Shown piece after piece: positions 1 through 5,120 of a stretch of DNA of 5,120 nucleotides (positions within the stretch are counted from its first letter, which is position 1; each line of letters opens with the position of its first letter). The position numbers and the translations under genes were made by a program. The stretch covers positions 1-5,120 of the forward strand of contig JAFDHW010000195.1 in NCBI GenBank assembly GCA_019308705.1, written 5' to 3'. The notes beneath the pieces are model-generated. The model made no database searches, was not told the DNA's origin, and saw only the letters and a program-made list of their open reading frames with translations. The DNA comes from Deltaproteobacteria bacterium (GTDB lineage: Bacteria; Desulfobacterota; Desulfobacteria; Desulfobacterales; Desulfatibacillaceae).

Positions 1-1240
1 CGCCCTTGCCGGGGACGCGTGCCTCAGCCTCATGGTGGGTCACCTTGTGCACTACCACCCGGCGTTCGTGCGGCTCAAGGAATTGGCCGCCGCCGGCGAG
101 CTGGGCCGGATCAACTACATCTATTCCCACCGCCTGAACCTGGGCAAGATCCGCAGGGAGGAGAACATCCTGTGGTCCTTTGCCCCGCACGACATCTCCA
201 TGATCCTCTCCCTGGCGGGCGAAGGGCCGAAGGCGGTTTCGGCCACGGGCGGCTGCTACCTGCATTCGTCCATCGCGGACGTGACCACCACCCACATGGA
301 GTTCGCCTCGGGCCTCAGGGCCCACATTTTCGTGTCCTGGCTGCACCCGTTCAAGGAGCAGAAGCTGGTGGTGGTGGGCGAAAGGAAGATGGCCGTGTTC
401 GACGACACCCGGCCGTGGGAGGAAAAGCTTTTGCTCTATCCCCACGAGATCCGGTGGGAGAACAACTTGCCCGTGCCCGCCAAGGCGGACCCGGAAAAGG
501 TTGAGCTTGTAGAGCGGGAACCCCTGCGCACGGAATGCGCCCATTTCCTTTCCTGCGTGGCCGAAGGCGGAAAACCCGTGACCGACGGCGGGGAGGGCCT
601 GTCCGTGCTGGCGGTGTTGAACGCGGCCCAGCGGTCCCTGAACCAGGGCGGCAGGCCCATGGCCCCGGCGGCGGTCACGGAAAACGGGGTCATGGTCCAC
701 GAGACCGCGGTGGTGGACCCGGGCGTTTCCATCGGCAAGGGCACCAAAGTCTGGCACTTTTCCCATATCCTGTCCGGGTCCGAAATCGGCGAGGGCTGCA
801 TCATCGGCCAGAACGCGGCCATCGGCCCGGACGTGAAGATCGGCGACCGCTGCAAGATCCAGAACAACGTGTCCGTGTACAAGGGCGTGACCCTGGAGGA
901 CGGGGTGTTCTGCGGGCCGTCCATGGTGTTCACCAACGTGCGCACCCCCCGCACCCACGTGAACCGCAAGAACGAGTTTGCCCCCACCCTGGTGAAGAGG
1001 GGGGCCACCCTGGGGGCCAACTGCACCATCGTGTGCGGGGTCACCATCGGGGCCTACGCGTTCGTGGCCGCGGGCGCGGTGGTGACGCGCGACGTGCCGG
1101 ACAACGCCCTGGTGGCGGGCAACCCGGCCCGGCAGATAGGCTGGGTTTGCCGGTGCGGCGAGGTGCTGGAAGAGGGCGCGGCCTGCGCGCGTTGCGGCGC
1201 GGCCAACGATTTTCCACCCCCTGCCGGGGGCCTGGCATGA
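1..1240 (+). CDS. wbpB-wbpD: Bifunctional UDP-sugar 3-dehydrogenase (Gfo/Idh/MocA) - N-acetyltransferase fusion, 5'-partial
   Basis: The frame is open from base 2 to TGA at 1238-1240. The ATG at 32 is an internal Met in the family stretch [13 protein letters not shown], so the true start, the Rossmann NAD-binding fold and the EKP motif lie before the window. Numbering from that Met, residues 1-210 are the C-terminal part of a Gfo/Idh/MocA oxidoreductase. H53 in SFAPHDISM matches the family's conserved active-site histidine. Residues 221-370 are a hexapeptide-repeat left-handed beta-helix acetyltransferase of the WbpD/WlbB type, with [34 protein letters not shown] and [12 protein letters not shown] CxC-x9-CxxC tail (C373, C375, C385, C388) follows. 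By family knowledge, WbpB oxidises C3 of UDP-GlcNAcA and WbpD acetylates the 3-amino group made by aminotransferase WbpE. Both domains act in the cytosol. In Pseudomonas and Bordetella these are separate proteins; here they are one frame, with about ten residues between domains. Domain identities are firm; the exact substrate is inferred from the WbpI-like neighbour. Confidence 0.9.
   Translation, partial: ALAGDACLSLMVGHLVHYHPAFVRLKELAAAGELGRINYIYSHRLNLGKIRREENILWSFAPHDISMILSLAGEGPKAVSATGGCYLHSSIADVTTTHMEFASGLRAHIFVSWLHPFKEQKLVVVGERKMAVFDDTRPWEEKLLLYPHEIRWENNLPVPAKADPEKVELVEREPLRTECAHFLSCVAEGGKPVTDGGEGLSVLAVLNAAQRSLNQGGRPMAPAAVTENGVMVHETAVVDPGVSIGKGTKVWHFSHILSGSEIGEGCIIGQNAAIGPDVKIGDRCKIQNNVSVYKGVTLEDGVFCGPSMVFTNVRTPRTHVNRKNEFAPTLVKRGATLGANCTIVCGVTIGAYAFVAAGAVVTRDVPDNALVAGNPARQIGWVCRCGEVLEEGAACARCGAANDFPPPAGGLA
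1214..1235 (+). promoter_or_regulatory. Possible hairpin masking the ribosome binding site of the epimerase gene
   Basis: CCCCC at 1217-1221 can pair with GGGGG at 1226-1230 around a TGCC loop. CCA at 1214-1216 can pair with TGG at 1233-1235 across a two-base bulge (CC, 1231-1232). The G run at 1226-1230 is the only purine-rich stretch near the ATG at 1237, so folding would hide the likely ribosome binding site. Ribosomes finishing the upstream gene, whose stop overlaps that ATG, would open the stem, giving translational coupling. In GC-rich DNA a stem of this size can arise by chance, so this is tentative. It has no following T run and is not a terminator. Confidence 0.3.
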
Positions 1241-2385
1241 AGCTGGTCACCGTGGTGGGGGCAAGGCCCCAGTTCATCAAGGCCGCGGCCGTGTCCCGGG
1301 CCATTGCCGCGCACAATGCCTCCTCGGGCGGGCCGAATATCCACGAGGTCATCGTGCACACGGGCCAGCACTACGACACCAACATGTCCGCCGTGTTCTT
1401 CACGGAAATGGAGATTCCGAGGCCCGACCACTCCCTGGGCGTGCGCGAGGCCTCCCACGGGGCCATGACCGCCCGGATGCTGGAGGGCGTGGAACGGGTG
1501 CTTCTGGCGGAAAAGCCCGACTGCGTGCTGGTGTACGGGGACACCAACTCCACCTTGGCCGGGGCCCTGGCCGGAGCCAAGATAGGCATCCCCGTGGCCC
1601 ACGTGGAAGCGGGGCTTAGGTCGTACAACCGGCGCATGCCCGAGGAGATCAACCGCGTGGTGACCGACCACGTGTCCACCTTGTTGTTCTGCCCTACCCA
1701 GGGCGCGGTGGACAACCTGGCATCCGAGGGCATATGCCACGGGGAGCGCGCGGGCGTGCACCTGGTGGGGGACGTGATGCTGGACGCGGCGCTGTTCTAT
1801 GCGCGTTTGTCCGGGGACAAGTCCCGGGTGCTGGCCCCGGGAACGGAACTGGGGGCGCTCGTGGAGGGGGGGAATCGGGATTTTGCCCTGTGTACGGTGC
1901 ACCGGGCCGAAAACACGGACGATCCGGCCAGGCTGGAGGCTCTGTTCCGTGCCGTGGGACAGGTGGCGGAAACCATGCCGGTTGTCCTGCCCCTGCATCC
2001 CCGTACCCGGAAGAAGCTCGCGGAATGCGACATGGGCGGCCTCTGCAGTCAGCCCGGGCTGCATGTCACGGAACCCCTGGGATATTTCGACATGCTTGAG
2101 CTCCTCAAGGCCTGCAGGCTGGTGATAACCGACAGCGGAGGGTTGCAGAAGGAGGCGTTCTTCTTTGACAAGCCATGTGTGACCCTGCGGGCGGAAACCG
2201 AGTGGGTGGAACTGTTGGAGCACGGGGTGAACATGCTGGCCGGCGAACCCGTTTCCAGACTCCCGGAGGTCTGCGGGGAACTTCTGTCCAGGGCTTCCGA
2301 CTTCACGGTGGACCTTTACGGAACCGGCGTGGCCGGAAAACGGATCGTAGGCATCCTTGTGGATGCTTTTCCTTCTGAGAAGTGA
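1237..2385 (+). CDS. wbpI: UDP-N-acetylglucosamine 2-epimerase family, probable UDP-GlcNAc3NAcA 2-epimerase (WbpI/WlbD)
   Basis: A complete protein of 382 residues, normal for the WecB/WbpI family. The start is the ATG at 1237, which overlaps the previous stop as ATGA and gives the canonical N-terminus [17 protein letters not shown]. Family motifs appear in order: HTGQHYD (41-47), GDTNS (101-105), HVEAGLRS (122-129), PEEINR (135-140), HRAEN (222-226), LPLHPRT (251-257), DSGGLQKEA (299-307) and TEWVE (321-325). D102, E124, E136/E137 and H222 sit where WecB-family catalytic residues lie. The enzyme inverts C2 of a UDP-N-acetyl sugar in the cytosol. The GDTNSTLAG and [14 protein letters not shown] wording, and the fused WbpB-WbpD partner directly upstream, favour UDP-2,3-diacetamido-glucuronate to its manno epimer over plain UDP-GlcNAc to UDP-ManNAc (WecB/MnaA). 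Family assignment is near certain. Substrate is inferred mainly from context. Confidence 0.92.
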   Translation: MKLVTVVGARPQFIKAAAVSRAIAAHNASSGGPNIHEVIVHTGQHYDTNMSAVFFTEMEIPRPDHSLGVREASHGAMTARMLEGVERVLLAEKPDCVLVYGDTNSTLAGALAGAKIGIPVAHVEAGLRSYNRRMPEEINRVVTDHVSTLLFCPTQGAVDNLASEGICHGERAGVHLVGDVMLDAALFYARLSGDKSRVLAPGTELGALVEGGNRDFALCTVHRAENTDDPARLEALFRAVGQVAETMPVVLPLHPRTRKKLAECDMGGLCSQPGLHVTEPLGYFDMLELLKACRLVITDSGGLQKEAFFFDKPCVTLRAETEWVELLEHGVNMLAGEPVSRLPEVCGELLSRASDFTVDLYGTGVAGKRIVGILVDAFPSEK

Positions 2386-2442
2386 CCGGGGTTGGATGCG
2401 GAAAGCCCGGAACAACCGGAAGCCGTTCTGGCGGTGAGTGCC
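2386..2442 (+). other. Short gap between epimerase and permease genes
   Basis: These 57 bases separate the biosynthesis genes from the export genes and form the largest gap in the window. I see no clear promoter boxes and no stem followed by a T run, so transcription probably reads through. GGTGAG at 2433-2438 lies four bases before the ATG at 2443 and is the best ribosome binding site candidate. If translation instead began at the in-frame TTG at 2392 or GTG at 2434, some or all of this stretch would be coding. Confidence 0.45.
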
Positions 2443-3297
2443 ATGGATGCGAAACACAGGGTGACGGTATACACGTCGAAATCCCCCTTGCTGGAGCCGG
2501 GGAGACTGCTGCGGGATATGTTCTCCGATCTCGCGGCCTCGCTGGGTCTTACCTTGCGGCTGGCCTCCAGGGATGTGGCGGCCCAGTACCGGCAAACCGC
2601 CCTGGGATACCTCTGGGCCATTCTGCCGCCCCTGGTGACAAGCCTCACCTTCATTCTGCTCAACGGGTCGAACATCATCGATACCGGCGTCCTCACCCTG
2701 CCGTACCCGGTGTTCGTCATCACGGGCACCGTCTTCTGGCAGTTGTTCGTGGACGCGCTGAATGCCCCGCTCAAGATCGTCAATTCCAACCGGGCCATGC
2801 TGTCCAAGATCAGTTTTCCCAAGGAGGCCCTGGTGCTCTCGGGCATCCTTCAGGTTTTGTTCGCCTTTGTTTTCAAGATGGTTCTGCTGGGCCTTGTGCT
2901 GGCGTATTACCGGATTCCCATCCACGTGACCGCGGTGGCCTGCGTGGTGCCCATTCTGGGGCTTCTGGTCATCGGCACGTTGATCGGCATGTTCCTGGTC
3001 CCCATCGGTGTGCTGTACCAGGACGTTCAGCAGGCGTTGCTGATCGCTGCCAGCGCGCTCATGTTTTTCACGCCCGTGGTTTATTCCCCGCCGGGAGAGG
3101 GCCTTTTGTCCCGGATCGTGGCGGCCAACCCGCTCTCGCCGTTTTTGTTGCTGTGCCGTGAGGCCCTGTACGAAGGCACCCTGGCGTACCTGGAACGGGG
3201 CCTGATAATTCTCGCGGCGGCTGTTGTCCTGTCCTTTGCCGGCTGGGTTATGTACCGGGTCGCCCTCCCCATCATCATCGAGCGTATGGATGCGTAA
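2443..3297 (+). CDS. wzm: ABC-2 type polysaccharide export permease (Wzm/KpsM/TagG family)
   Basis: An inner-membrane protein of 284 residues from the ATG at 2443, close to the usual 260-280 for the family. In-frame TTG at 2392 and GTG at 2434 would add 17 or 3 residues, but only the ATG has a plausible ribosome binding site. The segment RDVAAQYRQTALGYLWAILPP (43-63) is the family's amphipathic N-terminal signature leading into the first membrane helix. Hydrophobic segments lie at about 55-74, 86-105, 128-155, 163-187, 196-214 and 252-275, a six-helix pattern. NSNRAMLSKISFPKEAL (114-130) is the cytoplasmic loop expected to contact the ATPase. The ANPLSPFLLLCREALYEG stretch (228-245) before the last helix is also typical. 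With the ATPase it should move a lipid-linked glycan from the cytoplasmic to the periplasmic face. The gene ends in TAA overlapping the next ATG by one base, consistent with stoichiometric co-translation. Confidence 0.92.
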   Translation: MDAKHRVTVYTSKSPLLEPGRLLRDMFSDLAASLGLTLRLASRDVAAQYRQTALGYLWAILPPLVTSLTFILLNGSNIIDTGVLTLPYPVFVITGTVFWQLFVDALNAPLKIVNSNRAMLSKISFPKEALVLSGILQVLFAFVFKMVLLGLVLAYYRIPIHVTAVACVVPILGLLVIGTLIGMFLVPIGVLYQDVQQALLIAASALMFFTPVVYSPPGEGLLSRIVAANPLSPFLLLCREALYEGTLAYLERGLIILAAAVVLSFAGWVMYRVALPIIIERMDA

Positions 3298-4487
3298 TGA
3301 CAGACGTCGTCGTCTCCGTTGAGAACCTCTCGAAGAAATACTGCCGCAAACTGAAGCGATCGCTTTGGTATGGGGTAAAGGACCTTGCGTCCGACATGAC
3401 CGGCCGCTCCAAGGACCAGGATACCCTGCGCCCCGAGGAATTCTGGGCGCTCAGGGATATCAGTTTCGAGCTGAAACGGGGTGAGTCGCTGGGGCTGGTG
3501 GGCCGGAACGGGGCGGGCAAGACCACGCTGCTCAAACTGATCAACGGGCTGATCAAGCCCACCGCGGGCCGGATCCAGATCAATGGCACGGTGGGGGCGT
3601 TGATCGCGCTGGGCACGGGATTCAACCCCATACTGACCGGCCGGGAGAACGTGAAGATCGCCGGCTCCGTGCTGGGCATGTCGTCCAGGGAAATAGACCG
3701 GCGGCTGGAGGAGATTCTGGATTTTTCGGAAATCGGGGAGTTCATTGACAGCCCCGTCAAATCCTACAGCAGCGGCATGCTGGTGCGTCTGGGGTTTTCG
3801 GTGGCCATCCAGCTTCAGCCGGACCTGCTGCTGGTGGACGAGGTCCTTGCCGTGGGAGACCTTCACTTCGCCATCAAATGCATCAAGAAGATCACGGAAT
3901 ACAGGAACAACGGCGGTTCCATGATCCTGGTGAGCCACGGCATGCACAACATCCGGTTCCATTGTGACAGCGCCATGTGGATCCGGGACGGGAAGATCAT
4001 GGACTACGGCCCGGCCCACGAGGTGGTGGATGACTACGAACAGTTTACGGCCGAGTCGGGAATGGTGGACGGCGAACTACACGTGGTGGACCCCTCCGTG
4101 TCCCTGGGAGGCGTGTCCTATCCCGCCACGGTTTCGAGCGACGACCCCTTCCGCTTCCAGATCGAATTCATCACCAGGCGCCGCATCGAAAAACCCATCG
4201 TCGTGTTCGCCATCTTCGACGTCAAAGGCCAGCACCTGATCTCGAATTTCTCCCACCTCGACGGGTTTACCCCCAGTTTCGAGGTGGGTTCCAATGTCGT
4301 TTCCGTCAGCTTTCCGAACCTGCCGCTGTCCAACGGCGTCTACAGCATTTCCATCGTGCTGCACGAGAATGAGATCGGCAACCATCTTATGTTCTGCAAG
4401 CACATGTACAATTTCAAGGTGGAGAACGCAAAGTCGACGTTTGGTATGCTGGTGCTGAAGAGCGACTGGGAACTTTACAAGAATTGA
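3297..4487 (+). CDS. wzt: ABC transporter ATP-binding protein with C-terminal carbohydrate-binding domain (Wzt type)
   Basis: A 396-residue ATPase partner of the upstream permease. Residues 1-250 are a nucleotide-binding domain: an N-terminal insert RSLWYGVKDL (21-30) typical of O-antigen and teichoic acid exporters, Walker A GRNGAGKTT (69-77), the subfamily stretch ALGTGFNPILTGREN (104-118), signature YSSGM (157-161), Walker B LLLVDE (177-182) and H-loop histidine H214 in VSHGMHNI. I see no obvious Q-loop glutamine in the 94-118 stretch. Residues 260-390 are an additional beta-rich domain (PFRFQIEF, PIVVFAIFDVKGQ, NGVYSISIVLHEN, MYNFKVEN) resembling the Wzt C-terminal domain that, in E. coli O8/O9a, binds the capped non-reducing end of the O-antigen before export. 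KpsT and short Wzt proteins of about 240-260 residues lack it. The start overlaps the permease stop (TAATG) with only a weak GGA ribosome binding site, suggesting translational coupling. Confidence 0.93.
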   Translation: MTDVVVSVENLSKKYCRKLKRSLWYGVKDLASDMTGRSKDQDTLRPEEFWALRDISFELKRGESLGLVGRNGAGKTTLLKLINGLIKPTAGRIQINGTVGALIALGTGFNPILTGRENVKIAGSVLGMSSREIDRRLEEILDFSEIGEFIDSPVKSYSSGMLVRLGFSVAIQLQPDLLLVDEVLAVGDLHFAIKCIKKITEYRNNGGSMILVSHGMHNIRFHCDSAMWIRDGKIMDYGPAHEVVDDYEQFTAESGMVDGELHVVDPSVSLGGVSYPATVSSDDPFRFQIEFITRRRIEKPIVVFAIFDVKGQHLISNFSHLDGFTPSFEVGSNVVSVSFPNLPLSNGVYSISIVLHENEIGNHLMFCKHMYNFKVENAKSTFGMLVLKSDWELYKN

Positions 4488-4513
4488 GCGGCCGGCGGGA
4501 GAACCTGGGCGAA

Positions 4514-5120
4514 ATGGAACACGGGGACAGGATATTCATTCACATAGGGCTCCCAAAGACAGCCACGACCTTTCTGCAGACGCACGTATTCCCGGTCTGG
4601 CCGAACATGGAGTACCGGAATTCCATTTTCTTTTCCCAACTGGTCATGATGGACCCGGCCAAAAAGTACATCATCTCGAATGAAAACCTGGCCGGCTGCC
4701 ATATCATGAGCCAATCCAGGCACGGCTGCATCCGGACATGGCTGGACGAACGCAGGCTGATCCTGCAGTCGCTCGCCAGGGTGTTTCCCGACGCGCGCCT
4801 GATGGTGTCGTTCCGAAAGCACGCCAGTTACATCATTTCGCTGTACAAGGAATATCTCCACGCCGGCGGCACGCGGACGCTGGAAGAGTACTACGATTTC
4901 GAGGGCAACGGCGGATTCATGAAACGGGAGGATTTCCTGTTCAGGGACACCCTGGAACTGATCGCCGAGCATTTCGAAAAGCGGCCGTTCATCTTCTTCA
5001 TGGAGGAGATCAAAGAGGACTTTTCCGGCCTCCTGGCAAAGTTTGCGTCCCTTTTCGGCGAAAAGGCCCCCACCGTGCCGCCGCGGACAAAAGCCCCGGT
5101 GCACGTGGGCGTGGAATACT
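4514..5120 (+). CDS. Sulfotransferase family protein, 3'-partial
   Basis: An open frame from the ATG at 4514 runs without a stop to the window edge (202 codons seen), so the C-terminus is missing. IFIHIGLPKTATTFLQ (7-22) is the 5'-phosphosulfate-binding loop of PAPS-dependent sulfotransferases, with K15 as the conserved lysine. FPDARLMVSFRKHASYIISLYKEYLHAGG (91-119) fits the 3'-phosphate-binding strand and helix: R101 and S109 have the Arg-x7-Ser spacing of the family. The expected role is cytosolic transfer of sulfate from PAPS to a hydroxyl or amine, here probably on a sugar of the glycan made or exported by the neighbours. The gene starts 26 bases after the ATPase stop. GGGAG at 4497-4501 is a rather distant ribosome binding site. 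A TTG at 4484 overlapping that stop is an alternative start adding ten residues. Base composition is less GC-rich than upstream (lines around 4621-4680 are about 43% GC). Fold call is good; the acceptor is unknown. Confidence 0.85.
   Translation, partial: MEHGDRIFIHIGLPKTATTFLQTHVFPVWPNMEYRNSIFFSQLVMMDPAKKYIISNENLAGCHIMSQSRHGCIRTWLDERRLILQSLARVFPDARLMVSFRKHASYIISLYKEYLHAGGTRTLEEYYDFEGNGGFMKREDFLFRDTLELIAEHFEKRPFIFFMEEIKEDFSGLLAKFASLFGEKAPTVPPRTKAPVHVGVEY

Noticed and set aside
32..34. ATG as the start of the first gene
   Set aside because: The frame stays open to base 2 and the upstream residues (ending CLSL before [12 protein letters not shown]) read as the middle of a Gfo/Idh/MocA protein; the NAD-binding half must precede it.
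535..1236. Long upstream extension of the epimerase frame
   Set aside because: Over this span the frame reads the acetyltransferase gene out of phase and gives an Arg/Gly/Pro-rich product with no family motif; the canonical epimerase N-terminus begins at the ATG at 1237.
1054..2925. Minus-strand open frame of about 620 codons
   Set aside because: It lies opposite the epimerase and permease genes. Its product is rich in Gln, His, Gly and Arg without motifs, as expected from the antisense of GC-rich coding DNA.
2382..3161. Plus-strand GTG-initiated frame overlapping the permease
   Set aside because: It is out of phase with the membrane-helix-bearing frame and gives a Gly/Arg/His-rich product with no membrane pattern.
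3081..4019. Minus-strand open frame of about 310 codons
   Set aside because: It is antisense to the permease end and the ATPase domain, whose Walker A, signature and Walker B motifs fix the + strand as coding.
4488..4513. Possible terminator after the ATPase gene
   Set aside because: The stretch is GC-rich but has no convincing stem followed by T residues, and the next gene starts within 26 bases, so read-through is more likely.
4475..5104. Minus-strand open frame of about 210 codons
   Set aside because: It is antisense to the sulfotransferase frame on the + strand, which has clear PAPS-binding motifs; the minus product has none.

Overview
The window is a dense, single-strand (+) stretch of a surface-polysaccharide (O-antigen or capsule type) locus from a GC-rich bacterium. 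It holds five reading frames: three complete and two cut by the window edges. GC-rich codon use and the architecture would fit a Gram-negative such as a Desulfovibrionaceae-like deltaproteobacterium. That placement is an impression from protein style, not something the sequence proves.

Bases 1-2385 make sugar-nucleotide precursors. The first gene is 5'-truncated and encodes a Gfo/Idh/MocA dehydrogenase domain (WbpB/WlbA-like) joined in frame to a left-handed beta-helix acetyltransferase (WbpD/WlbB-like). It overlaps by ATGA the next gene, a non-hydrolysing-type UDP-sugar 2-epimerase best matched to WbpI/WlbD. Together these are steps of the route to UDP-2,3-diacetamido-2,3-dideoxy-D-mannuronate (UDP-ManNAc3NAcA). 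The 6-dehydrogenase (WbpA) and aminotransferase (WbpE) of that route are not visible and would be expected upstream.

Bases 2443-4487 encode an ABC exporter: a six-helix ABC-2 permease (Wzm type) and, overlapping by one base (TAATG), an ATPase (Wzt type) with an extra C-terminal beta-rich domain of the kind that reads the non-reducing end of a finished glycan. This implies the polymer is completed in the cytoplasm and exported whole, rather than by the Wzx/Wzy route.

Bases 4514-5120 hold a 3'-truncated sulfotransferase-like gene, open to the window edge, with a recognisable PAPS-binding P-loop. It suggests that the exported glycan, or another product of the locus, is sulfated. The link between sulfation and the Wzt carbohydrate-binding domain is the most interesting hypothesis here.

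There is no gene-free stretch over 300 bases. The longest gap is 57 bases, and I see no tRNA, rRNA, CRISPR array, insertion sequence or convincing terminator. The close packing points to one operon whose promoter lies outside the window.
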